Assembly: GCA_003242885.1 (NCBI GenBank)
Contig: QKMZ01000015.1
Location: 186,001 to 250,000, forward strand
Reading direction: 5' to 3'
Origin: Candidatus Melainabacteria bacterium
Lineage (GTDB): Bacteria; Cyanobacteriota; Vampirovibrionia; Obscuribacterales; Obscuribacteraceae
Length of the DNA stretch: 64,000 nucleotides
Under the pieces are notes generated by a model. It had not been told where the DNA came from. It worked only from the letters and a program-made list of their open reading frames with translations, and did no database searches. Shown in pieces: positions 28,288 to 37,500 of this stretch; the first letter of the stretch is position 1, and every line of letters begins with the position of its first letter. Both the position numbers and the translations under genes were made by a program.

Positions 28288-28342
28288 GGTCGACGCCATG
28301 CGTCGACGGCATATTTATAACGGTCGACGCATGGCGTCGACC
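28288..28342. repeat. Inverted pair of 21-bp palindromic repeats
   Basis: A near-perfect copy with loop CAT at 28288-28308 and a perfect copy with loop ATG at 28322-28342, opposite in orientation, just after rarA. This is the clearest BIME-like pair of the family and may also act as a transcript end. Confidence 0.85.
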
Positions 28343-28478
28343 CTACAGTAAAGGAGCGCGTGCAACGCGACGACGATTCCTGAAATGGAAAAGGCGGCTA
28401 CTTTCGCAACCGCCCATCCGAGCCAAGCCAACTTATGTTACCGGGGATACCTTTTGCTGCAGTTTCCGGGATTCCGGG

Positions 28479-29087
28479 TTACCGAACTTTGAACATATTG
28501 AGCAGTGGGCTGTACCACTTGCGCGCCCTGAGTGCTTCAACGTCAGCTTTTGCTTCGTTGAGAAGCCTTGTTAGTCTTGCGTTTTCGGTCTCGTTGACGT
28601 TAGCGATGTCTTCGAGATAATCGCGCTCGACTTTCATTTTGGATAAAGCTGTCATCAAATACTTGCGCTCTGTTACCGCTGCATCGCGCTCGCATTCTTT
28701 GCTTTTAAACTCTCTGAGCTCTCTTTCCATTGCCGGCATCTTGCTGAGCTGCCAGTACTGATTGACTACAATTTGCTTGATTTGAGCATTCTCTTCGAGC
28801 GTTTCTTGCAGCTTTTGCAGTAAAGCGATTACACGACGTTGTAAATAGGCGTTCTCTTCATTAGCCTTAGCGAGTATTTGCTGTTCGCGATACTTCTGGA
28901 CCATTTCCAGAACTTGTCGACGAATGCGTTTTTCTCTGGCTAGTTTGGCGCGGTTGTCCTCTCCGTCTGCCACCACCTCTGATGCCCACTTGAATATGTG
29001 GTCGAGGCCCTCAAGTCCGACGGCCTCCTGGTGTGCATCTGGAGCTACAGGGAATTGTTGTACGGCGTTAGATTGCTGAATGGTCAC
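28479..29087 (-). CDS. Coiled-coil protein, unknown function
   Basis: A 202-residue protein, GTG start with GGGGAG a few bases upstream. After about 40 residues it is a nearly continuous coiled coil (residues 45-185: heptads in KRIRRQVLEMVQKYREQQILA, LLQKLQETLEENAQIKQIVV and MKVERDYLEDIANVNETENA), ending RKWYSPLLNMFKVR. There is no signal peptide or membrane helix. Such a protein may be structural or an adaptor. No family recognised. It is monocistronic in appearance, convergent with rarA and separated from it by the repeat pair. Confidence 0.8.
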   Translation of the reverse strand: MTIQQSNAVQQFPVAPDAHQEAVGLEGLDHIFKWASEVVADGEDNRAKLAREKRIRRQVLEMVQKYREQQILAKANEENAYLQRRVIALLQKLQETLEENAQIKQIVVNQYWQLSKMPAMERELREFKSKECERDAAVTERKYLMTALSKMKVERDYLEDIANVNETENARLTRLLNEAKADVEALRARKWYSPLLNMFKVR

Positions 29088-29295
29088 GTGCTCCCCCCTT
29101 TCTCGTTAATATCATACCGATAAAAGATCCGTTTGTGCAAAAGAATTTTTGCCACCATGGGTAGAGCTGCCACCGCATGTGAAACTAGGGTCATATCTGG
29201 TGGCTGATACCATATACGGAGTGATCAGATCTTGACTACTGCTTGTCTGATCTGCGCACACATTGACGCTTTTGGATGTCTTTTGAAAATAGAAT

Positions 29296-29979
29296 CTAGT
29301 TATCGATCGCGTGGTGTTCTCCAGCGACAAATTCCAAAAGCCTGGCAAATTTATCCAGACTTTCCAAAATCGCTGCGACTTTCGCCGGGGACTTGCCTGT
29401 ATCGTCTGCATCTATAATCAGCACGCTGACTTTGTTTTCGCCTACTGTAAGACTGCACGCCCCTGATCTTTCGAAGAGTTCGATCAGGTTTCGCACTGTT
29501 TCCGGTTCCTCGAAAATGAAGGCTGCTTTTTCCTTCTGTTTTGATTCCAGTGACAGTCCGTTTGAACTCAGTAGTGCTACTGAAATAAGGTCAGTGCCCG
29601 CCTGTTGCGGTGGAGCCAGTTTCGAGATCTTGAATTCGATCTCGCATTCGCATTGCACGCTGATCAGAAGATCCTCTTGTGCTGATGATGACTTATTTGC
29701 GCCACCGCTGCGAACTTGCTCGAGAGATGTTCGCTCGTGCTGATATCGGATCGTAGAAGGTCTGTCATTAATTTCACCGGCTACGATCAGTGTGTGAGGA
29801 TTGTCGGAGGCTAGAAGTTCCATGTCTAGATCATCCGCGAGCTTCGAGGCCTTCGCTCGGCGAATATTCATAGACGTCTTGTAGGCGGCCGCACAAACAA
29901 CTGCGACCACGATAACGCCGCCAAATAAAAAAGTGTAGTGAATCCCGTCCACTCTTGCCCAGCCCAGCTGCAAATACAT
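29296..29979 (-). CDS. Single-pass membrane protein, unknown function
   Basis: A 227-residue protein with one strong N-terminal helix (residues 15-35, YTFLFGGVIVVAVVCAAAY) followed by a basic RRAKASK, so the bulk probably faces the cytoplasm. The soluble part alternates strands and helices (LASDNPHTLIVAGEINDRPS; DLISVALLSSNGLSLESKQ; CSLTVGENKVSVLIIDADD) with no recognised motif. The start lacks a clear ribosome binding site. It precedes the coiled-coil gene on the same strand by about 210 bp. Confidence 0.65.
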   Translation of the reverse strand: MYLQLGWARVDGIHYTFLFGGVIVVAVVCAAAYKTSMNIRRAKASKLADDLDMELLASDNPHTLIVAGEINDRPSTIRYQHERTSLEQVRSGGANKSSSAQEDLLISVQCECEIEFKISKLAPPQQAGTDLISVALLSSNGLSLESKQKEKAAFIFEEPETVRNLIELFERSGACSLTVGENKVSVLIIDADDTGKSPAKVAAILESLDKFARLLEFVAGEHHAIDN

Positions 29980-30341
29980 GTCTGACAGTATTAGGGTGGA
30001 CTGCAGACGTCAAGCTAGCTTTTCTTATTTGGACGAATAGGTGCCAGGGGCGACTTCTTGTGCCTGGCAGGGTGGTCCGAAATTCTGCCGCGACCAAAGC
30101 TTTGCGCTTGGCAACCGGATTCCATTCCTTTTATATAGGCGTTTCCTCCTCCTCAGGCTTTCGGCGGCCTTAGTGGGAGAAACCGCATCGCTGTGCGTAA
30201 GACCACCAACGACAGGCAGGGGCGGATTTTCGTACATTAAGCGTAAGTTTGAATAGCCAGGTGCAGTGTCATCAGTTGTGCCGCAGCCCTGAAAGCCAGA
30301 CCCAGTCCCAGAAGACAACCGAGCGTAGCTCCAAAAGACCA

Positions 30342-31124
30342 ATGAAAATGATAAACATCACAAGCGATGCGACAACAAGAAAGGCGACGAAATGCCTCAC
30401 CGCCGCTGCTTTTGCTGTTTTTGTTTCTTTTGGTTTGGCTGCCGCCGCTCAAGCGCAGATTGATACTCTGCGCAATCCGACCATTCCCGGTGCCATGTAC
30501 TCCTCGCCTTATACCTGCCCACCTGAAGGCTGCCCGCCTCCCCCCGGATCCGGCTCAGCACCACCTCCTGTGACGCAAGGACATTACGGCGCGCCTGAGT
30601 CCATGCCTTGGGTGAGAAACATTCCAGCGACTCAGATTGACCAATCTAATTCATATGTAGGACTTCCTTCGAATCAAACGTTGGCTGCTCCTTATACTCT
30701 GGGTTCGCAATTGCAAGTTCCGCACCCGCCATCCACGCCTGGTGACGACTACGGTCAGATCCCAGGACCGGCAAACTTCTACGCTCCCCCTGCCGCTCTG
30801 GTCAACATTTGCCCGCAAGGCGGAATGCCTGGAGATCAAGCTCCAATCCAAAGATGGGGCGGACAAACAACTAGAGACCTCGGTCTTCCTAGATGCCACG
30901 GCTCGCAACTCACCGATTTCGGCGAGAGGCTCAGCCAAAAACCAGATTTATGCGCACAGCCACAATCATCCCAAGATGGACCGCGCCCGCAAGGTCAAGG
31001 TCTTATGGGTGGTGGATCTGTACGCGCGTCCATTGGGGGCGCGCAAACCGCAACCGACCTGCACGGCAATCGCACGCTGTTCAGAGGTCAAACCCGTTCA
31101 CGCCTAACAATCGCTCCTTATTAA
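30342..31124 (+). CDS. Secreted protein of a tandem paralogous pair, member A
   Basis: The ATG at 30342 (MKMINITSD) is chosen because a signal peptide follows (KCLTAAAFAVFVSFGLAAAA, cleavage near AQA-Q). The mature protein is Pro/Gly-rich. A segment after the signal, LRNPTIPGAMYSSPYTCPPE followed by GCPPPPG, is clearly repeated in the next gene (LRTPLIPGAIPSPPFVCPPE followed by GQPPA), as are ESMPWVRNIPATQIDQ versus ELLPWVPAIPSNQIDQ and the following PSTPG. No known domain. It opens a five-gene cluster of exported proteins next to the T4SS-like genes and could be a structural or surface component. The 5' start is uncertain: an in-frame TTG lies 31 codons upstream. Confidence 0.75.
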   Translation: MKMINITSDATTRKATKCLTAAAFAVFVSFGLAAAAQAQIDTLRNPTIPGAMYSSPYTCPPEGCPPPPGSGSAPPPVTQGHYGAPESMPWVRNIPATQIDQSNSYVGLPSNQTLAAPYTLGSQLQVPHPPSTPGDDYGQIPGPANFYAPPAALVNICPQGGMPGDQAPIQRWGGQTTRDLGLPRCHGSQLTDFGERLSQKPDLCAQPQSSQDGPRPQGQGLMGGGSVRASIGGAQTATDLHGNRTLFRGQTRSRLTIAPY

Positions 31125-31151
31125 ATGAAGGCTTTCAGGAGGCCACACGCC

Positions 31152-32123
31152 ATGCTTAATTCGAGGACATTAAAAGCAGTAATCGCAGCAGCAGCGCTGT
31201 GCTCACTGAATGTTCCTGTGTTTGCACAGGGAACGACTACCTTACGGACGCCGCTTATTCCGGGAGCGATTCCTTCGCCACCGTTTGTATGCCCGCCCGA
31301 AGGACAGCCGCCGGCAGTTGGCGATGGACCGACTGCAGCTCCAGTGACCCCTGGTCACTTGAACTCACCGGAATTACTTCCGTGGGTACCGGCCATTCCT
31401 TCTAACCAAATTGACCAAGGTTCGTCTGGCGTACCGCTTCCTTTTGGACCGCCCGTCGAAATGCCGCCAGGCGTTCTTGGACCGGCATTGACTCCTTTTA
31501 TACCTAAGACGCCATCCACTCCAGGGGCTGACCCAGGATCGATGACGGCTCCGATGGGATTCATCAATCCTGCCGATCAGATGAATATCATCCCGACCGG
31601 AGGACTTCCGGGGACGGGTGGATACAACACCACTATCAATAAGGTGCGCCGCGGTGGACAAGAAACCCACCAATGGGGTATCCGCGAAAACCAATCAGTA
31701 TTAGGTGGCGGCGGACCGACCCAAGACATCATTACTGAGTTCGGCTCCCTGGCCGGCTGGGGTATGCCATATGGCGTACCGACCGGCAACGGCTACAACA
31801 AAGGACCAGCCGGCTACAACGATAGTTTGAGAACCAGCGCCATTGAATTGGGCGGCGGTCAGCGCTTCAAAGTCGGAGATTGCAAAATCCCAACCGGATC
31901 TACTCTTCTCGACTACGGCACATCTGCCACCCGTATGAATGGAATCGGGGCTCTTAACGCCTGGCAATCGACTGAATTCGGTCAAGGCTTCCGCCGTATG
32001 CCGCTATACAGCTCGAAGACCACTGATTTTGGCTACCCCTACACGATCTTTGATCCAGCCAATATCAACTATCAAAAAACTGGTCAACACCAACTGCCTA
32101 CAGCAATTGAGACGAATTTCTAG
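31152..32123 (+). CDS. Secreted protein of a tandem paralogous pair, member B
   Basis: AGGAGG at 31137-31142 lies nine bases before the ATG at 31152 (MLNSRTLKAVIAAAALC), with signal cleavage near VFA-Q. The protein has 323 residues and is longer than its neighbour because of a Gly-rich C-terminal half with Thr/Glu-Phe-Gly motifs (DIITEFGSLAGWG, WQSTEFGQGF, SSKTTDFGYPY). It shares the N-terminal IPGA...CPPEG block and the PWV-x-x-IP-x-x-QIDQ block with member A. Both have the spacing Cys-Pro-Pro-Glu-Gly after the signal; a single Cys could allow dimerisation. No known family. Confidence 0.8.
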   Translation: MLNSRTLKAVIAAAALCSLNVPVFAQGTTTLRTPLIPGAIPSPPFVCPPEGQPPAVGDGPTAAPVTPGHLNSPELLPWVPAIPSNQIDQGSSGVPLPFGPPVEMPPGVLGPALTPFIPKTPSTPGADPGSMTAPMGFINPADQMNIIPTGGLPGTGGYNTTINKVRRGGQETHQWGIRENQSVLGGGGPTQDIITEFGSLAGWGMPYGVPTGNGYNKGPAGYNDSLRTSAIELGGGQRFKVGDCKIPTGSTLLDYGTSATRMNGIGALNAWQSTEFGQGFRRMPLYSSKTTDFGYPYTIFDPANINYQKTGQHQLPTAIETNF

Positions 32124-32141
32124 CCAAAAGCTGGAAAAAGG

Positions 32142-32174
32142 GGGGGATCTTCCCATGATGGTGGGAAATCCCCC
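32142..32174 (+). other. Strong hairpin between two exported-protein genes
   Basis: GGGGGAT, one bulged C, then TTCCCA pairs with TGGGAA and ATCCCCC around a 6-base loop: 13 bp with one bulge. No T-run follows, so it is more likely a processing, stabilising or attenuation element than a full terminator. Confidence 0.6.
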
Positions 32175-32273
32175 GATTTCAAAACCCCCGACGATTCCCT
32201 AATATGAGCACATCAGGCAACCACATGGTTTCCGAACCGCACAGTTTCCCTTCTATAAGACCGAACCAAGAAA

Positions 32274-33038
32274 ATGAAAGCAGTCGACACCACCAAACAA
32301 ATCGCCAAGGAAGCAGCTACTAAGCTTGCACTTTCCTTGACCGTTGTTTCGGTAGTCGGACTTTCAACCTCACCAGTAATGGCTCAAGGTTTGCAAGCCG
32401 GTCAAATGGAACAGCTCTCTCAAATGAGCGGACTGGGCGCAGATCAAGAATCACTTCTGCCACCGGAAGTGGTGCCGATGGATTCGCAAGCAGCTCAACA
32501 GCTCTCGCAATCCCAAGCACAAGCAAGACAGATGGGTGGATACGATGCAGTTCAAGCCGGAGCCACGCCAGCAATGAACGCTCGTAACAACAGACAAGAT
32601 GCATTCAACGCTCTTATGGGCCGCGAAGATCTCAGTCAACAAATGAATCCGGCACAATTCCAGCCGATGAACGGAGCCCAAATGGACCAGTACGCACCTG
32701 GTCAGCTCCTGCCCCAAGCTCAAAATCAAGCCGGTCAACAGTTCAACCAACAACTCGCTCAACAACAACAGCAAATGGGCGTAACCGCCTGGCAGCAACC
32801 AGGACAAAACGGAAATTCCTTCCCAGCCCAAAATCAAACGCTCGCCGGAAAAGTCAAAAAAGCACCTGTTAAAGGTCTCGCACGCACCGGCTTAGCGCAC
32901 ACTCTTACCGGCTTAGCCGCCTTCGGCGCCGGCGCCTACACCATGTCCTTGATGAGAAGCCCCGCGATGCTCTACTCCGGCGGAATGATGGGATTCGGAC
33001 TCGGCAATTACGCATTACGCAACGGTTTCAGGTTTTAA
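32274..33038 (+). CDS. Secreted Gln/Met-rich protein with hydrophobic C-terminus
   Basis: A 254-residue protein. N-terminal signal at residues 1-38 (KLALSLTVVSVVGLSTSPVMA). Residues 38-190 are Gln/Ala/Met-rich (SQMSGLGAD, LAQQQQQMG) and probably disordered. The last 60 residues hold two Gly/Ala-rich hydrophobic segments (TGLAHTLTGLAAFGAGAY and PAMLYSGGMMGFGLGNYAL) before NGFRF, which could insert in a membrane or pack like pilin helices. No family recognised. It belongs to the cluster of exported proteins upstream of the VirB6-like gene. Confidence 0.75.
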   Translation: MKAVDTTKQIAKEAATKLALSLTVVSVVGLSTSPVMAQGLQAGQMEQLSQMSGLGADQESLLPPEVVPMDSQAAQQLSQSQAQARQMGGYDAVQAGATPAMNARNNRQDAFNALMGREDLSQQMNPAQFQPMNGAQMDQYAPGQLLPQAQNQAGQQFNQQLAQQQQQMGVTAWQQPGQNGNSFPAQNQTLAGKVKKAPVKGLARTGLAHTLTGLAAFGAGAYTMSLMRSPAMLYSGGMMGFGLGNYALRNGFRF

Positions 33039-33052
33039 CCAAGGTGATTACG

Positions 33053-33742
33053 ATGAACGCCAAATTCGCACTACTCTCAACCACGATCGCAATCATCGCC
33101 GCTTCGAGCACGGTACAAGCTGCTGATGCTCAAGGCGCCCGCTTCAAATACGCTCCGAACATTTACAAGATGGAAGAATCGAGAATGCCGACAGGCTATG
33201 GCCAACCGGTTGCAAATCCTCATTCTGTAACTCACGGCTCAGCACCGAAAGGCATGTCCGCTCTAGGACTTGACCCTTCAATGCTCGCCGCCCGTCCAGC
33301 TCCCCGCGGCCCCCGCGTAGCACCGATTGCAGCAACGACAGTAGCTGCTTCGCCAAGCTGGACAAATGCGGTTCCGTTCTTGAATCCATTCGCACCAGTA
33401 GCGAACAAGGGTCAATTCGGTCAACCACTCAACCCGAATGTTCCGCCTGTAGTGGCTTCATTGCCTCCGCAAGCGAGCAAAGCCCAACCGAGGACGATTG
33501 CTCCGTCTTCAAACTCCAGCCTCTCGGGCAAAATCAACCCCCGACGCTCATCTACTGCAGTTGCCGGTCGCTTGGCTAAACCAGCCCGTGCACTCGCTGC
33601 AAAACAAGGCTCACCAATCCAGAGCTACGGCAACAATTTCGGCTACACAGCCGGTTCGACAGCCCCAGTGGGCAGCGGTGCTAGCACCAGCGTAACCGGA
33701 AATGTATATGGTCGAGTCCTGTACAAGTCAACAAAGCATTAA
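33053..33742 (+). CDS. Secreted Pro/Ala-rich protein, unknown function
   Basis: The ATG at 33053 is set by AAGGTG six bases upstream; the GTG at 33044 lacks such support. Signal peptide MNAKFALLSTTIAIIAASS, cleavage near VQA-A. The remaining 205 residues are Pro/Ala/Gly-rich, with FKYAPNIYKMEESRMPTGYG near the start and a patterned C-terminus (SSLSGKI, ARALAAKQG, TSVTGNVYGRVLYK). The C-terminus resembles that of the secreted protein at 18318-18947. It starts 14 bases after the previous stop, so the two are likely co-transcribed. Confidence 0.75.
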   Translation: MNAKFALLSTTIAIIAASSTVQAADAQGARFKYAPNIYKMEESRMPTGYGQPVANPHSVTHGSAPKGMSALGLDPSMLAARPAPRGPRVAPIAATTVAASPSWTNAVPFLNPFAPVANKGQFGQPLNPNVPPVVASLPPQASKAQPRTIAPSSNSSLSGKINPRRSSTAVAGRLAKPARALAAKQGSPIQSYGNNFGYTAGSTAPVGSGASTSVTGNVYGRVLYKSTKH

Positions 33743-33799
33743 TTCAGACGCCACGGTCAACACAACATCTCAACGAAAAACCTAATGGAGGGTAATTCA

Positions 33800-34231
33800 A
33801 TGGCAACCACTATCAAATCACTGGCGAAGAAAGTAGCTTCTTCCCGTCACTTCAAAGTTGCCTCACGCGTGGGCTTCCTCCTGGCTCCTCAACTGGTCCT
33901 TATGGCTATTGGTGTATATGACCAAGCAGCTCATGCACAAGGCTTGGTTGGAGCTCCGGTCGATCCCCGTTACGGGCAATCAAATGAAGTAGGTCAATTG
34001 GCAGACTTCGGTTATGACACCGCTCGCGACATCTCCCGTGTAGTTACCGCACTTTCGACAGTTCCGTCCTCGATGGCAGGAATGAAGATCGCCTTCGGTC
34101 AACGTGACGGCGGTGAATCCGCGATGAACGTAGCTAAAGGTCTGGGCATCGGATTCGGCGGACCGACAGCGGTTCACTTGATCGGTACCTTCGCTATCAA
34201 CAACTTCGGCGGTCTCGGCGGCGGTCTCTAA
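33800..34231 (+). CDS. Candidate VirB2/TrbC-like pilin
   Basis: A 143-residue protein from the ATG at 33800 (GGAGGG seven bases before). A long signal region (residues 1-46, with VGFLLAPQLVLMAIGVY) ends at AHA-Q. The mature part of about 95 residues has an amphipathic segment (ISRVVTALSTVPSSMAGMKIA), a polar loop with QRDGGE, then a Gly-rich hydrophobic helix (KGLGIGFGGPTAVHLIGTFAI) and a Gly-rich tail. Long signal, small size, loop between two helices and the GIGFGGPTAV pattern near the C-terminus fit VirB2-type pilins. Sequence identity is too low to be sure, and it could instead be a structural accessory. It closes the cluster before the terminator. Confidence 0.55.
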   Translation: MATTIKSLAKKVASSRHFKVASRVGFLLAPQLVLMAIGVYDQAAHAQGLVGAPVDPRYGQSNEVGQLADFGYDTARDISRVVTALSTVPSSMAGMKIAFGQRDGGESAMNVAKGLGIGFGGPTAVHLIGTFAINNFGGLGGGL

Positions 34232-34558
34232 AGAGAACCTGCAACCAAGAGATTCACTAGAAAGTTGAATCGAAAAGTCCACAACTAGAAAAAAACTAGA
34301 TAGGAAAAACTATAGAGAATTCGGCATTGCTCGCCGGACTTCTCCTGGACAGAAATTGAACCGACGAAATCACGATTTGTCGGAATCATCTGAAAGGTCT
34401 GAAGGGCCGGTATCGCCAAGATACCGGCCTTTTGTCCCGGATGGGAATTTCCCCAATGACAGGGTCTTGCAATATTCATATTATTTGTCCATAGCCAGGA
34501 CGGCACCACCCACGCCGAACTGAGCCATGGTTCTAAATTCAAAACAGAGACTCACCCC
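34232..34558 (+). other. 327-bp intergenic region between pilin-like and VirB6-like genes
   Basis: Contains a hairpin at 34361-34383 (CCGAC/GTCGG extended to 8 bp) and an excellent intrinsic terminator at 34405-34433, which separates the exported-protein cluster from the VirB6-like gene. No open frame with a ribosome binding site is present; the 5' part of the next transcript must start after the terminator. Confidence 0.6.
34405..34433 (+). terminator. Rho-independent terminator ending the exported-protein cluster
   Basis: A perfect 10-bp GC-rich stem (GGCCGGTATC/GATACCGGCC), 5-base loop GCCAA, and TTTT at 34430-34433. Confidence 0.85.
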
Positions 34559-37500
34559 GTGAACAAAGGCAACAAACTCCGAAAACGAACAATAAAGGCG
34601 CTCTTCGCGTTATTCATGACGCTGACGCCTATGTTTGTGTTTGTAGGTTCGGCACTTGCCCAAACCAGAGAGCCCACCCTGTCCGACAGTCTTCCTGTCG
34701 ATCCAGGCGTCGGCAATCTTTCGCAAGGCGCCCAACAAACTCAAAATACCGTACCGAGTGCATATGCTGATGCACCCGGCGAAGTGCCTCTCGTTTACAC
34801 GGCTGCGACCAACAACACAACAGGCGTCATTCAGAACGTCACCAATACTCTTCTGGGCACTGGCGAACTCGGCTACATCAACGATACCTACATGGGTATC
34901 AAGCGATTCTGGGGCGATGACATCATCGGCAACTTGTTCCAGAACATCGGTCAATTACTTGGTAAGTGGATTTCAGAGTGGATCAATGGCTGGGTAGCCG
35001 ACACGGTCCGCTTCCTTACTGCATTTCTGCGTACCTTTGTTTTGAACCCGAACATCGCCGTCAACGGTATTCAGAACGGTCCTGGTGCTGGACAAGCTGA
35101 CGACATCTCGCCCTACATCCGCGCCGCTGCTGACGTGATGTACGGTATCGCTGTCGACTTGCTCCTTCTGCTCTTCATTCTATGCATTTGGAAATTCTGG
35201 GCAGAAGCGTCCTGGCGCGGTGGCGGCGGACTCATGGGTTCTGTCGGTCGTTTGATCTTCACAGCAGGTCTCTTGCTGGCTTGGCCAACTATTTATGCCT
35301 TCATCATTCAAATCACGAATGAAATGATTCAGGCAATCTACTTCAACTCTGCAGACGACATCATGCGTCTGGACGCAGCCATGGCTTCCGCTGTTAAAGG
35401 CGGTTTGATGGCAGGCGCCGGACTTCTCGCCCATGCTTTCGCTCCAATCGTCGGCGGTGCTGCCGGCGGTTTGGCACTCGGCTTGGTTGGTGAAATTGTC
35501 GCTTTCGCCGGTCTCGTAATCTACTTGATCATCGGCGGCATCTTGATTGCGCAGCTCATCTACATCTTGGTTTTGAAAGCAATTCAAACCGCGCTGCTCA
35601 CCGCACAATATATGTTTGGTCCCATCTTCCTGGTGTTCTTCGCAACACCTGACACGGAAAACGTGGCCACTGGTTATGTTAAGTCCTTCGTTGAAGTCAG
35701 CCTCTGGACATTCGTCTGGGTCGGCTTGTTGAAGATCATGGTCATCATCCTCTTCTCCGACTTCAACCCATGGGGCAAAATCATCATGGCGATCGGCGTT
35801 TTGCAGCTGATGATTCAGGTGCCGTCGTTCCTCGCTCGTGCTCAAATCAGCCCGATGTCCGATTTCGTTTCAGCCGGTTTGATCACCGGTGGATTGCTCG
35901 GCATGGGCAAGGCGCTCGCCAACAAGGGCGGCGACCTGATGGACAGATTCTCCAAATGGCGCGGTAGTTTGCAAGACGGCGGCGCTCGTGGTCCGCAACA
36001 AACTCAATCCGTTAAGATGAACGGCTTGCCGCATGCTCCGCAAGATCCGGAAGCATTCAACAAAATTCAAAACGCTGCCAAAGGCGATTTGAACAACGGC
36101 AACAAGCCTGGCGACAAATCAAAGACAGAGAATCCTAACGGTCAAAACCTCAAGCCTCTTACAGAAGCTGACAGAAAGAAACAAGAAGAGGAAGAGAAGA
36201 AAAAACGCGAAGCTCTGAAGAATGGCAACGGTATGCCTGAGCAAGCCAAAGCCGTAACCGGCGCTGATGGCACCACTACTGCAGTTCCACCGAAGAAAGG
36301 CGATCTGGCAGAAGGACTGAAAGACGGTCTAAAGGGTGGTCTGGCAGCAGCAGGTGTTGGCGCAGTTTTGGCTGGTGCACAAGCTTCCGACGCACAAAAG
36401 AAAAATCAAACAGGTACCACCTCTGCCGAGCAAGCTGCAAAAGATCGTGCTAACGAGATGGCTGCAATGTTCGGTCTGGATACCAGCGGACAAGGTCAAC
36501 AAGCTGGTCAACAAGCTCAAAAGCCGATGACCGAGAAAGAAAAGGAAGATGCTGAAAAGGCTAAGGCTGCAGCAGCTCTCGGTGTCAAAGATTCCAAACT
36601 GCAAGTCCAAGACAAGACAAAAGCTGGCGAAACCAAAAAGACAGACGAGAAGAAAAACGAAAACGCAGTTCCTGTCCTTCCGCCGGCAAGTGGTCTTCCT
36701 GGCGCCAAGAAAGGTGATGGCGTAGTTCCTCCTTTGAATGCAGTCGGCGCAGACGGCAGACCGCTCAAGGTCACCGAAAAAGGCGACGGAACCGGCACTG
36801 ACAAAGGCGTCAACCAAGTTGAAGCCGAGCAAAAGAATGAAACTGAAACCGCTGGTCTCAACGCACAAAGAGACACCAACCTGCGCGTCAACCAAACTGA
36901 CGACAAAAAAGGTGTCGCTGGTAAGACTGGTGAGCCGAAGCTGACCACCGATGCCAAAGACTTGACTGGCAAGAACGCCGCTCAAGGAAGAAACGGCGTA
37001 GGTCCGGTTGTTCCTCCGCTCGCACCGCCTAAAGGCGATGCTGCAGGTACCGGTGCAAACCAAGGTCAAAACCTCAACAACGGCAAAACTACTGAAACGT
37101 TGCAAGGTGGACCCGAACAGGGAGCTACCGGCACGCAAGAGCACGAACAAGTTGTCTCTCTCGGTCAAGGTGTTAACGGACAAGGCATCAACCTTCGCGT
37201 TACCCAAACACCGATCCACGGTGTTGGACATAGACCGGGCACTCAGCAGACCGCTCAAGTTGTTCCGCCCAGCAGACAAGCTGGAACCATGGGGCAACAA
37301 ACTGCATCACCAATCTCCGGTGCAGCTGCCAATCTCGGACAAACCACTGCAGCGGCAGCCACAATGGGCAACCCAGACGTCACCACCATGAACGTTCCGG
37401 AAGCACTGCAAGATATTGCAGGTCCTGGTAAGGTTGACCCCTTCACCGCATTCGACCATTCCGGATACGGCGGTGTTGCTCCGAACATCATGGCTAAATT

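Noticed and set aside
29112..29411. Minus-strand frame of 99 codons
   Set aside because: Overlaps the 3' end of the gene at 29296-29979 and has no start signal or recognisable content.
36329..37300. Long antisense frame of 323 codons inside the giant VirB6-like gene (also those at 35180-35845 and 41824-42573)
   Set aside because: No ribosome binding site, no recognisable domain; their composition mirrors the biased codon use of the opposite strand.
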